Positions 15,169-23,353 of a DNA stretch of 45,116 nucleotides are shown one piece after another. The notes beneath the pieces are model-generated. The model was not told the DNA's origin and made no database searches. It saw only the letters and a list, made by a program, of their open reading frames with translations. The position numbers were made by a program, and so were the translations under genes. Each line of letters starts with the position of its first letter. The stretch's first letter is position 1. This DNA comes from Acidimicrobiales bacterium (GTDB taxonomy: Bacteria > Actinomycetota > Acidimicrobiia > Acidimicrobiales > UBA8592), in the NCBI GenBank assembly GCA_022425805.1, contig JAKMEQ010000093.1, forward strand, positions 1 through 45,116, written 5' to 3'.

Positions 15169-16744
15169 ACACCGCCAAGCCGCAACAAATGCCTGCGTGG
15201 TTCTTCTTGACTCTCTCAACCGACACCTGCTCGGCTCCTATGGTGGTACTGAATTTGAAACCCCCAACCTTGACCGATTCGCTGCCAAGCATGCTACCCG
15301 ATTCACAAATCATGTCACTGGCTCCTTACCATGCATGCCGGCACGCCATGACATTCTTTGCGGAGCTATAGATTTTCTTTGGAAACCATGGGGGTCCATA
15401 GAAGTTTGGGAAGAGCCTATCACTCGAACACTCAACAAAAAAGGAATAACCTCCTACCTCGCTACCGACCACCCTCACCTTTTTGAAGCAGGAGGAGAAA
15501 ACTATCATGTTGATTTTGGCGGCTGGAATTATGTGCGAGGTCACGAAGGAGACCTCTGGCGTACCTACGAAGACCCAACATGGCTTGGCACTCCTGCAAT
15601 GCCTGCGCGCACTGGAGGGTGGTTCTGGTCCAGATATGGTATCGAGACACCGGCGAGAGGGTACGACAGGTCACGAACATTCTTCCGGTCAGAAGAGGAC
15701 TACCCCGGTCCCCAAACCATGATGGACGCTGAACGCTTCCTTCGAGATGCTTCCCCCCACCATGATCGTTGGTTTCTCTTTGTCGACGAATTCGACCCAC
15801 ACGAACCGTTTGATACACCTGCCCCTTGGGCTGGAAAATACTTCGACCATGACTGGGATCAAGAATGGATTATCTGGCCACCCTATATCCACGGTGGTAT
15901 CTCTGGAGGTGTGATTACCAAAGAGGAAGCTAGGCACATCCGCGCGAACTACGGAGCCAAACTTTCCATGATAGACCACTGGTTTGGACGCATTCTAAAT
16001 ATGTTCGACGAACAGAACCTCTGGGAAAACACAGCTCTGATTGTATGCACCGATCACGGCCACTATCTCGGGGAGGAACGAGAAGGGAAAGACATTTGGG
16101 GGAAACCCAGTGTCCCCCAATTCGAACCATTGGGTCACACACCCCTAATGATCGCATGGCCAGGTACCTCGGGAGGGGGAACCGTTGACGCTCTTACCAC
16201 CAATGTAGATATTTTCGCCACTATTGCTGATATCTACGATGCATCGGTCACTCATCGTACCCATGGAGTATCGTTGGTTCCTCTCTTGGACGGCTCAAAA
16301 TCATCTGTACGAGAATGGGCTTTGGGGGGAGTATGGGGTAACTGGATACAAGTAACTGATGGTAAATTCAAGTACGCACGTTCTGCCGTGGAAAGCAATA
16401 CGCCTTTGTCGATATGGTCAAACCGTTGGTCAACAATGCCGATCCACGTCGACGGGATAGTTGGCATGCCCCCACCGGACCAGCGAGCATGGCTCGATAC
16501 CATGCCAGGTACTGATATTCCAGTGCTACGACAACCCTTCGAAGCAGGGGACCAAATGCCAATCTGGGCCTTCGGTGAACATGCTATTGGGAAACACTAC
16601 TTATACGACCTCACGATAGACCCAGATGAAGGCGAAAATAGGATAGGAGAAAAGGTCGAGAAAGAAATGACCGAATTACTCCGAGCGGCCCTCAAATCTG
16701 TTGAAAGCCCAAGTGAGCAGTTAACCCGCACCGGCATAAATTAG
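15161..16744 (+). CDS. Type I (formylglycine-dependent) sulfatase
   Basis: A 527-aa alkaline-phosphatase-fold sulfatase. Near the N-terminus VVLLDSLNRHLLGSYGG gives the metal-site Asp17, and C58-M-P-A-R is the C-x-P-x-R signature whose Cys is converted to formylglycine. The later metal segment CTDHGHYLGEE lies near residue 302. There is no signal peptide, so it acts in the cytoplasm on an imported sulfate ester or a related phospho- or sulfonate ester. I chose ATG 15161 because AGGGA precedes it; an upstream ATG at 15140 would overlap the previous gene further. It ends the operon, convergent with the dehydrogenase 3 nt away. A formylglycine-generating enzyme is not encoded here. Confidence 0.92.
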   Translation: MTEHRQAATNACVVLLDSLNRHLLGSYGGTEFETPNLDRFAAKHATRFTNHVTGSLPCMPARHDILCGAIDFLWKPWGSIEVWEEPITRTLNKKGITSYLATDHPHLFEAGGENYHVDFGGWNYVRGHEGDLWRTYEDPTWLGTPAMPARTGGWFWSRYGIETPARGYDRSRTFFRSEEDYPGPQTMMDAERFLRDASPHHDRWFLFVDEFDPHEPFDTPAPWAGKYFDHDWDQEWIIWPPYIHGGISGGVITKEEARHIRANYGAKLSMIDHWFGRILNMFDEQNLWENTALIVCTDHGHYLGEEREGKDIWGKPSVPQFEPLGHTPLMIAWPGTSGGGTVDALTTNVDIFATIADIYDASVTHRTHGVSLVPLLDGSKSSVREWALGGVWGNWIQVTDGKFKYARSAVESNTPLSIWSNRWSTMPIHVDGIVGMPPPDQRAWLDTMPGTDIPVLRQPFEAGDQMPIWAFGEHAIGKHYLYDLTIDPDEGENRIGEKVEKEMTELLRAALKSVESPSEQLTRTGIN

Positions 16745-16747
16745 ACT

Positions 16748-17788
16748 TCACTCTGAGAACCCGTGGGGGTGGACCGCAATGCGTGTATGTCGCTCGGTAT
16801 CAGTTGAATCCCCTATTGCCTGTATAGCACCTGCAAGGTCGGTATGGCCTGTTTGCCAAAGTGAAACGTCAATTTCACCTTTTGTGATTGCTTGAAGAGC
16901 AGTTTCATAGTCAGCGGGAATCGGGGAACCTCCAAACTGGACGTTGATTCCTTTGGTGTGGGCTGAAGCAGTAAAAAAGACATCTTCTTCAAGATTCTGA
17001 CCAGCAACAATTAACCTTGCTGCCCATGGTGCCTTGTTGAAGAGCTCCCCGAGAACGCCAGGAGCACCGACACATTCAATAATCACGCACCCTGCCCCAA
17101 TCGACACACACTGACTCCATTTAGAAACTGGATCTTCCTCACGGGGGTCTACCACATCGGTCGCTCCCATAGCAATCGCCATTTCCCGACGCAATGGGGA
17201 AAAGTCAGCTGCAATAATCGGAGAGATACCTTTCGCATTCATCGCTGCGATCACAGCGAGCCCAATTGCTCCGCAACCGATCACGAGTGGTACCTCACCA
17301 TTCGCTACATTTGCGATCCGGGCATACTGCACTCCGACAGAGAGCGGCTCCATCAACGAAGCTATCGACGTTGGCAGATGGTTTGCGACCGGAAGAAGAA
17401 GGCTTTCGCTAAGGGCTAAATATTCACCAAACGCTCCGTAATAGTCATTAGAGTACCCAAGCACAGCAAAGCCACTATTTGTAAATACAATCGGCGATGA
17501 TACTACGCGGTCGCCTACAGCATGAGTTCCAGTAGTTTTAGGTCCAAGTTCAACAATCTCGCCACAGAATTCATGTCCTAAAACGACATCACGGTCTGGA
17601 TCGAAACTAAAGGGGCCATTGTGTTCAACTGACCATTCTGATAACCGGTTGGCATGGTGAACCATGTGCAAGTCACTCGCGCAGATACAGCACGCAAGTG
17701 ACTTCACAATTACCTGTCCATTTTCCGGAATTGGATCAGGAAAAGTGTCGATACGTAACTCTCCTGACCGTAACGCCATCGCTTTCAT
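16748..17788 (-). CDS. Medium-chain zinc-type alcohol dehydrogenase (MDR family)
   Basis: A 346-aa MDR protein. The catalytic zinc site is represented by CICASD (Cys36), GHEFCGEIVELG (His/Glu near 71-72) and MEPLSVGVQYAR. The nucleotide fold has VIGCGAIGLAVIAA followed by an acidic strand end (ADFS), which suggests NAD. The cysteine quartet that holds the structural zinc in liver-type dehydrogenases is absent: the stretch after GDRVVSSP has no cysteines. Threonine-dehydrogenase and sorbitol-dehydrogenase-like enzymes are possible relatives. ATG 17788 follows GAAAGG. It is convergent with the sulfatase and divergent from the SnoaL-like gene; it may serve the same pathway, but nothing ties it directly. 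Confidence 0.9.
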   Translation of the reverse strand: MKAMALRSGELRIDTFPDPIPENGQVIVKSLACCICASDLHMVHHANRLSEWSVEHNGPFSFDPDRDVVLGHEFCGEIVELGPKTTGTHAVGDRVVSSPIVFTNSGFAVLGYSNDYYGAFGEYLALSESLLLPVANHLPTSIASLMEPLSVGVQYARIANVANGEVPLVIGCGAIGLAVIAAMNAKGISPIIAADFSPLRREMAIAMGATDVVDPREEDPVSKWSQCVSIGAGCVIIECVGAPGVLGELFNKAPWAARLIVAGQNLEEDVFFTASAHTKGINVQFGGSPIPADYETALQAITKGEIDVSLWQTGHTDLAGAIQAIGDSTDTERHTRIAVHPHGFSE

Positions 17789-17835
17789 TGCTTTCGCCTT
17801 TCAAAAGGTCGATAACCCACCCTAGTCAGCATAGG

Positions 17836-17867
17836 ATCAAATTTGATTTAGTGCAGATTGCCCTGCA
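17836..17867. promoter_or_regulatory. Two palindromes in a divergent promoter region (candidate operators)
   Basis: ATCAAATTTGAT (17836-17847) is a perfect 12-bp palindrome, and TGCAG-6-CTGCA (17852-17867) is a second inverted repeat. Both lie in the 106 bp between the divergent MDR and SnoaL-like genes. Either could bind a regulator; no regulator gene is adjacent, so this is weak. Confidence 0.3.
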
Positions 17868-17894
17868 TCAAGGATCCCATCTACGGTTACTAAG

Positions 17895-18359
17895 ATGAAC
17901 GGCAAAGACAATTTCGAATACCTCCAATCCATAGCTGATATCACCTACGTTATTCATGAGTATGCCCGTCTCGTTGATTTGAACCGAACCGACGAGCAGG
18001 TCCTCTGCTTTGCAGAAAATGGCGTTGCTGACTATTTCGGTACAGATATTGTTGGGAGGGAGGCTATTGGCGAATTACTGAAACCAGCAGTCAATAAGTG
18101 GATAGCTATGTCTACGGCAATCTCAAACATTCAAATTCAAATGGCTAACGACACCACAGCTACTTCGGTTTGCTATGCCCATATTTGGGAACGGTGCGAT
18201 GAGAAGGGAGAAGGTGATGTGGTTGTTCGGGGTCAATACCACGACAATTGGGTCAAAACTGATGAAGGCTGGAAGATTAGCAAGAGGACATTTCTAGTGA
18301 TGGGCGCCACTCCCCCTCGACCAGATGCACGAGGTATCGGCAGGCTTACCTCAAGTTGA
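17895..18359 (+). CDS. SnoaL/NTF2-like protein
   Basis: A 154-aa protein with the cone-shaped NTF2-like pattern: an N-terminal helix pair (LQSIADITYVIHEYARLVDLNRTDEQV), CFAENGVADYFG, GREAIGELLKP, then strands ending GQYHDNWVKTDEGWKISKRTFLVMG. Members act as isomerases, hydroxylase or dioxygenase small subunits, or ligand carriers in ring catabolism. The stop is one base from that of the converging Rieske oxygenase gene, so it could be the beta-type partner of those oxygenases, although it is transcribed in the opposite direction. ATG 17895 has no clear ribosome binding site. Function unassigned. Confidence 0.8.
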   Translation: MNGKDNFEYLQSIADITYVIHEYARLVDLNRTDEQVLCFAENGVADYFGTDIVGREAIGELLKPAVNKWIAMSTAISNIQIQMANDTTATSVCYAHIWERCDEKGEGDVVVRGQYHDNWVKTDEGWKISKRTFLVMGATPPRPDARGIGRLTSS

Positions 18360-18360
18360 A

Positions 18361-19671
18361 CTAACAGCTTTCAAGGTAGCGATTTATCACGTCATGAAAG
18401 CGTTGCACCCTGTCTTCTTGGGCAAGTAGGTTAACACCAGCATACGCTCGCGATGCCAACCCCAGCTGTTGGCCAGTAACGATACTGAGATCTTGATCAG
18501 CAATCCGTCGATTCATCAGACGGTCACCATAAGTAAAAAATTCGCGTTGGCTACCTTCGCTAAGCCATTCTTTTCCACCTTTCCCCGCTAAAGCTGCATC
18601 ACTTTCACTTCCTGCCGCTCCGTAGGTGAAGTTGTCATAAAAACACTTCGCCGGATTCGTTGGGTGGGGTCGCATCCGTTGCATCGAAACATATTCACAT
18701 CCAGAGTAACTGATAGTGACATTAGGAAAAATATTGTAGTGGTATGCATCGGTTAGCTGGTCATCGACAAGGTCGCCAATAACGTATCCGCGATCTTGCC
18801 CCATGGCCCGTTTAGCTTTCTGAAGTGCTTCGCGTGTTTCGAATTCGCGTCCCTCAAAATCTTGCGGATTTAGACCCCAGGGTTCAAGCATCGACGCAAG
18901 CTGATCATCGATACGAAGATCTTTTTCAATAAGTGACTTTGCAGGAATCCCCATCATAATCGCCATGCGATTATGGCCTTCCAGACACCAGTCAAACACA
19001 CATTGTTTGTAATCATGTTCGATCCAATATTCTCCCTGAGGGTGCACGGAACGTAAGTGATAAGACTCACAGGAGTTATCTTGCGGGACCTTCCAATTAC
19101 AGTCAACAGCAACGGTGGCGGCCGAAGTTCGCGTCCACTTCTCACTATGGTATTGCTCCCAGTCATCCCAGACTGGCCCAAGATATTCTTGCAAAGAAGG
19201 AGCGTTTTCGTTCATGGTAATAAAAACGAACCCGGCATGTGTCTCACAACGAACTTCTACGAGGCTCAACTCTCCGCACGGACTCCCTCCAGGAAAGTCT
19301 TCCTCATCAGGAACCTGTTCAAGGATTCCTGATTTCGCCCATTCCCACCCATGGTAAGGGCATACAAACCGGTTTGTATAGCCTTCATGGGCGAATGTGA
19401 GTCGAGACCCACGGTGTTGGCAAACATTATAAAAAGTTCGTATGCCTCCGTCATCTTGTCGGACGGTGATGAAGGACTCTGACCCAATCTCTTCAACTGA
19501 GTAGTCACCCGGGTTTGGAATTTCTGGAGTTCGAGCCACCAATAGCCAAACTTTAGTCCAAATCTTCTCCCATTCGCTCTCCATGAAATCCGATGACGTG
19601 TATCTTTCACTTGTAATAGGTGTCCCCTCCAAGGGCGGATTTACCCAACGGGTTTCTGAAGCTCTACTCAT
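18361..19671 (-). CDS. Rieske non-heme iron oxygenase, alpha subunit (first copy)
   Basis: A 436-aa aromatic-ring-hydroxylating-dioxygenase-type protein. The Rieske [2Fe-2S] ligands are C-x-H (CQHRG, about 84-86) and CPYHGW (about 104-107). The mononuclear iron site is QDNSCESYHLRSVHPQ, with a C-terminal Asp in DQDLSIVTGQQLGL. Such enzymes hydroxylate or demethylate a substrate using electrons from a ferredoxin or flavin reductase; neither is encoded here. ATG 19671 overlaps the stop of the upstream gene and follows GAGAG; a TTG at 19683 would add four residues. It is the third gene of the cluster Rieske-PEP-domain-Rieske and is about 45% alike by eye to the copy at 21422. Confidence 0.93.
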   Translation of the reverse strand: MSRASETRWVNPPLEGTPITSERYTSSDFMESEWEKIWTKVWLLVARTPEIPNPGDYSVEEIGSESFITVRQDDGGIRTFYNVCQHRGSRLTFAHEGYTNRFVCPYHGWEWAKSGILEQVPDEEDFPGGSPCGELSLVEVRCETHAGFVFITMNENAPSLQEYLGPVWDDWEQYHSEKWTRTSAATVAVDCNWKVPQDNSCESYHLRSVHPQGEYWIEHDYKQCVFDWCLEGHNRMAIMMGIPAKSLIEKDLRIDDQLASMLEPWGLNPQDFEGREFETREALQKAKRAMGQDRGYVIGDLVDDQLTDAYHYNIFPNVTISYSGCEYVSMQRMRPHPTNPAKCFYDNFTYGAAGSESDAALAGKGGKEWLSEGSQREFFTYGDRLMNRRIADQDLSIVTGQQLGLASRAYAGVNLLAQEDRVQRFHDVINRYLESC

Positions 19672-21412
19672 CGAATCTCTCAAGAATTTTCACTTCTCCT
19701 GTCGTCCCATTGACTTGGATTCTGGCTCCATTTTGAATTCGCTCCGTCGCGTTCGCCACTGAAACAACACATGGAAGTCCCAACTCTCGACTCACGATTA
19801 CTGCATGACTTACTTGACCACCGACATTCACGACAATCCCATCAACAGCAAGAAACAACGGCGTCCATGCAGGGTCTGTTAAAGGAGCAACCATAATGTC
19901 CCCTGGGAGAAGTTCAGGAGGATCCGTTGGGTCTGAAACAATTTTTGCTTTCCCTTCAACAACGCCTGGGCTTCCTGCCGTACCAGTCAGAACATCCCCT
20001 TCTTTAGCAAACGGGTGCTCGACTACGTCTGCATCATCCCACTCACTTAAAGGTGGAATTATTCCATCCCTAAGAAAAAATGGTGGAGTTAGGTCCCAAA
20101 GTTTGATCCATTCAGCAAAACGTTCTGCTAACACAACATGAAATGACCTTGGATCTGCAATGAACGCCTCTAGTTCCTCATCAAGAAGCATGAAAATATT
20201 CTCAGAGTTATCAATATTCTCTAGTTCGGCATGCCTCCTTCCCAGCTCACGTATAGCCATGCGACTTTCATGGAGTACCCTAACCAAGGTTGTTTTGCAC
20301 CGTTCGCGGAAAACCATTTGGTTGCCCCCGATCAATGCCCCTTCGAATACGCCCTCAAGCTCTTTATCACCAATTTCGTCTAATTGGCTACGAACATCGG
20401 CCACGAGTTGTTCTCGCCCCTCTACTGATTTTTGGGCGCCAATCACTGGATTTTTGTCATCGCCCTGCTTTCGAACTCGATCGATTGTCACTAACGGAAT
20501 ATTCGGGTCGGTTTCCCATGTCTGAGAACTTAACTCCCATTCATTGGGGCCTCGGGAGCCATACGAAAAAATAAACTCCTCAAAAGCAGTAAGAAACGCC
20601 TTACCCTGAGGAGTTTCTAATTTTTGGATTCGGTCAAGCAACCCTTCCATACCAGCTTCGAACTCTGCGAGAAGTTGTTCATCATTTCGTACCTGTCGTG
20701 ACATTTCCCAAAGGTCAAACGATGGAGCTGCTGAATCAACATCACCGAGTCCAGCAAGAAGTCGCATTGGAATAGTGGGATCTCCGATCGCTTCCCCGAC
20801 TGCTGCCAGCATGCCTGGAGGGATGGCAGCCGATGTAGCCGTTACCATCTGGTTAGTAGTAAATTCTTTGATGAGTGGGTGCATCTCTCGCAGTCGACTC
20901 AAAAGTTCTTCGTCAGAGGCTTCTTGAAGGTTAGGTCGGGCCATTCGAATTGCTTTTGCATGTGCCTTCTCTTCATCTATCGCTGCCCACTCTGATGTCG
21001 TTAGGACAAATTCCATGTGCGCATCAATTTTTGTCTTTAGGTGAGGCTTCTCGTCCATAGGGTGCGGCTCATACTCGGGAGTATCTGGCCTTTCACCAAA
21101 GAATGCGAGGTCCAGTTGTTCGACTGTGATGGCAGGATTTCTAACGGCTTGCATGCGCACACATGACATATTTATATAGAAGTATCCTCCAAAGAAGCTA
21201 ACCATTTCTGGTTTGCCATCCCGGTAATCATCTTCTTCGTATGCCCCCATGACGATAGAGGCCTCTTGGAATCCAAGGCCAATCGCATTATCAAAAGCGT
21301 AGGTTTGGCCAAATGGACTAGCAGGGGTTGGGAGCACTTCACCAGCATTCGCTCTCGTGTAGTGTGGGTAGCGTTCGCTAGCCGGGTAGTCAGTGAGCCA
21401 TTTCTCTTCCAT
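19664..21412 (-). CDS. PEP-utilising-enzyme mobile-domain protein without an ATP-binding domain (PpsA-like)
   Basis: A 582-aa protein whose last 120 residues are the swivelling phosphohistidine domain of PEP synthase and rifampin phosphotransferase: SPGVVEGKAKIVSDP, then GGQVSHAVIVSRELGLPCVV with the phospho-acceptor His536. The first 450 residues resemble the middle region of rifampin-phosphotransferase-like proteins. The N-terminal ATP-grasp domain is absent, and no separate gene for it is in the window. This division matches PpsA of phenylphosphate synthase, whose ATP-binding partner PpsB is a separate protein. It lies between two Rieske oxygenases: AAAGGGGAGAG precedes its ATG, and its stop overlaps the next start. 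It may phosphorylate or bind the hydroxylated product; the partner kinase is missing here. Confidence 0.8.
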   Translation of the reverse strand: MEEKWLTDYPASERYPHYTRANAGEVLPTPASPFGQTYAFDNAIGLGFQEASIVMGAYEEDDYRDGKPEMVSFFGGYFYINMSCVRMQAVRNPAITVEQLDLAFFGERPDTPEYEPHPMDEKPHLKTKIDAHMEFVLTTSEWAAIDEEKAHAKAIRMARPNLQEASDEELLSRLREMHPLIKEFTTNQMVTATSAAIPPGMLAAVGEAIGDPTIPMRLLAGLGDVDSAAPSFDLWEMSRQVRNDEQLLAEFEAGMEGLLDRIQKLETPQGKAFLTAFEEFIFSYGSRGPNEWELSSQTWETDPNIPLVTIDRVRKQGDDKNPVIGAQKSVEGREQLVADVRSQLDEIGDKELEGVFEGALIGGNQMVFRERCKTTLVRVLHESRMAIRELGRRHAELENIDNSENIFMLLDEELEAFIADPRSFHVVLAERFAEWIKLWDLTPPFFLRDGIIPPLSEWDDADVVEHPFAKEGDVLTGTAGSPGVVEGKAKIVSDPTDPPELLPGDIMVAPLTDPAWTPLFLAVDGIVVNVGGQVSHAVIVSRELGLPCVVSVANATERIQNGARIQVNGTTGEVKILERFDE

Positions 21413-21421
21413 CTCTCCCCT

Positions 21422-22768
21422 TTAAGGCCGAAGCCCTTCAACGTATTCATCAATGGTTTGATGAAACCAACTAATACGGTCTTCCTGACCAGAGGCTTTG
21501 GCTTCGGTGAAACCACGAGACCGAAGGCCCAATTGTTGTCCTATCGTTATGGCAACATCTTGCTCAGGGATTATACCCATAGGTTGATCTCCGTAATCGA
21601 AAAATTGGTGATCTGTCTCTTCCCCATCGATTCTTATATTTGTTTGTGCCCGAAGTAGTTCTGCTCCAGTGGGTGGGGTGAAAGCATAATACCAGTGGTC
21701 GAACACGCATTGTTCTGGGTCGGTGGGGTGCGGAGTCATACGTTGGAAAAGCAGACCATCAGAACCAAAGGTCAGTGAACAGTTTGGGAAGATGTTATAC
21801 ATGTGGGCGTCGGTAAGTTGCTCATCACGCAGATTTACGTAGTGTTCGTGTCCGCGTTCAGCTCCTACAATTCGCATTTGTTTTTGGAGTTCTCTGCGAA
21901 CTTCAAGAGCTCTATCAGCGAAGTCTTCTGGGTCGAGGTCCCAAACTTTGAGTCGCTCTGCGAGACCGTTAGTAAGCGGAGGATCCGGACCGTATTGGGT
22001 TTCTGAAGGAGTAGCACCTTGCATAACCATACGACTATGCCCTTCTAAGCAAATATCAAATGTTGATTTCAAATAGCTTTCTTCGTGGTTTTCACGGAGT
22101 TGGGGGTGTACTGCAGGCAAATGATAAGACTCGCAAAAGTTATCTTGGAGGACTTTCCAGTTGCAGGGGACATTCACGGTCATCGCTGTGAATCGTTTCC
22201 ACTGTTCAGGGTTATATCTTTCCCAATCATCACATATCGGGCCGAGGTAATCTCGTAGCGGTTTACAGTTGGGATCCATATTCACCCAAATAAATCCAGC
22301 AAATACTTCACACCTCAGTTCGGTTAGGGTCACATGGTCGCATGGGTTTTCTGGGAAATCTTCAGGGTCTTGAGCATCGACAAGTTTTCCATTTGTAGCA
22401 TAAGTCCAGCCATGATATGGGCATGTAAAGTTTTCAGTTTCCCCCTCTCGACTGAAGGTGAGACGAGTTCCCCGATGCTGACACACATTGTAAAAAGCTT
22501 TGATCGAATCGTCAGTTTGGCGGACCATAATGATTGACTCTGGACCAACATTTTCCACTTGGTATGAACCGGGTACATCCAAATGCGTTTCACGGCCCAG
22601 TAGCAGCCATGCTTTGCCCCACACTTCATTCCATTCTTGGTTGAAAAATTCTCGAGACGTATATCTATGGCCAGAAAGAGGATGCCGCTCCACTGAAGGG
22701 TTGTCCCATCTCGGCGCAGGTAAGGAAAGGTCTCCTTTTGATTCTCGCGAATGCTCAACTGCAGTCAT
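21422..22768 (-). CDS. Rieske non-heme iron oxygenase, alpha subunit (second copy)
   Basis: A 448-aa Rieske oxygenase. The cluster ligands are Cys96/His98 (CQHRG) and Cys116/His119 (CPYHGW). The mononuclear iron ligands lie in QDNFCESYHLPAVHPQ (His216, His221), with the third in EQDVAITIGQQLGL. The overall arrangement is the same as in the copy at 18361, so the two are paralogues, probably acting on related substrates or as a hetero-oligomer. ATG 22768 follows GGGGG at a good distance. It is the first gene of the cluster, so the promoter should lie in 22769-22850. Electron-transfer partners are not nearby. Confidence 0.94.
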   Translation of the reverse strand: MTAVEHSRESKGDLSLPAPRWDNPSVERHPLSGHRYTSREFFNQEWNEVWGKAWLLLGRETHLDVPGSYQVENVGPESIIMVRQTDDSIKAFYNVCQHRGTRLTFSREGETENFTCPYHGWTYATNGKLVDAQDPEDFPENPCDHVTLTELRCEVFAGFIWVNMDPNCKPLRDYLGPICDDWERYNPEQWKRFTAMTVNVPCNWKVLQDNFCESYHLPAVHPQLRENHEESYLKSTFDICLEGHSRMVMQGATPSETQYGPDPPLTNGLAERLKVWDLDPEDFADRALEVRRELQKQMRIVGAERGHEHYVNLRDEQLTDAHMYNIFPNCSLTFGSDGLLFQRMTPHPTDPEQCVFDHWYYAFTPPTGAELLRAQTNIRIDGEETDHQFFDYGDQPMGIIPEQDVAITIGQQLGLRSRGFTEAKASGQEDRISWFHQTIDEYVEGLRP

Positions 22769-22855
22769 TGATCCCCCTTTTTTTATACTTTATCTCAGAT
22801 GGCATACCATGACGTAATTCGCTGTGCAGTATCAAGTGATTACACTTAGCAAGAC

Positions 22856-22966
22856 TTAAAGATAAGACTGTTTTACAGCTTCGATCATTTCGATGAGACG
22901 TTCTGCGTCTTCCAGCTCAAGCGTTCCGCCGTATCCTTCTTGCATAGAAAACTCCAGAGACCGCAA
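22856..22966 (-). CDS. Possible very small protein downstream of tRNA-Pro (doubtful)
   Basis: The minus strand between the tRNA and the Rieske operon holds an open frame ending SMQEGYGGTLELEDAERLIE and then MIEAVKQSYL before TAA 22858-22856. The residue mix and amphipathic pattern look protein-like. A start could be TTG 22966 (36 aa) or ATG 22945 (29 aa); neither has a good ribosome binding site. It could be a real microprotein, the remnant of a longer gene, or chance. It could not be matched to a family. Confidence 0.25.
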   Translation of the reverse strand: MRSLEFSMQEGYGGTLELEDAERLIEMIEAVKQSYL

Positions 22967-22993
22967 AGCCCATGCTTTTGCAGCGGATCCTCA

Positions 22994-23071
22994 TGGTCGG
23001 GCTGAGAGGATTTGAACCTCCGACCTTCGGTCCCCCAGACCGACGCGCTAACCAAGCTGCGCCACAGCCCG
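22994..23071 (-). tRNA. tRNA-Pro (anticodon GGG), CCA encoded
   Basis: A complete cloverleaf can be drawn on the minus strand. The acceptor CGGGCTG pairs with CAGCCCG. The D arm is GCGC/GCGC, the anticodon stem TCGGT/ACCGA with loop CTGGGGG (anticodon GGG at 23036-23034), and the T arm GGAGG-TTCAAAT-CCTCT. The discriminator is A at 22997, and the genome encodes CCA at 22996-22994. It reads proline CCC and CCU codons. It lies between the zinc-ribbon gene and the Rieske operon. Confidence 0.95.
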
Positions 23072-23125
23072 TTGTATTTAACTCACTATCGTAACCAAAG
23101 AAGCTACAGTCCCCTACTGTGCAGA

Positions 23126-23344
23126 TTAGAAGAGTAAGCCGACCCCTTGAATAAGTCGCCACCCGAGATAAAGCACAACTGCGCCAACACCAACCCAAAA
23201 ATGCCACGGGACTTTCACCGTTTCGTCTACTTCATTTTTAGCAAGTTCCCCAACTTCAATCTTGGACCCACAGTCTGGACAAGACTCACTCTCACCAACT
23301 GATGCAGGGTTAAGGAATTTATCGCAATTTACACACCAAGGCAT
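23126..23344 (-). CDS. Small zinc-ribbon membrane protein
   Basis: About 72 aa. Residues 3-27 hold a zinc ribbon (CVNC ... CPDC). After an acidic linker, residues 46-70 form one membrane helix (HFWVGVGAVVLYLGWRLIQGVGLLF). A protein of this kind follows the phosphatase gene in several actinobacteria, as far as I recall; its function is unknown. ATG 23344 was chosen; a GTG directly before it would add one residue. The stop of the SpoIIE-type phosphatase lies 9 nt upstream, so the two are probably cotranscribed. Confidence 0.8.
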   Translation of the reverse strand: MPWCVNCDKFLNPASVGESESCPDCGSKIEVGELAKNEVDETVKVPWHFWVGVGAVVLYLGWRLIQGVGLLF

Positions 23345-23353
23345 CACTGAAGT

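Noticed and set aside
22994-23071. tRNA gene as a selenocysteine tRNA (selC) supporting the selenoproteins
   Set aside because: The anticodon is GGG, the variable loop is short and the acceptor stem has the standard 7 bp; it is tRNA-Pro.
22917-23207. 96-aa frame running through the tRNA-Pro gene
   Set aside because: It reads through a complete tRNA cloverleaf on the same strand and has no family features.
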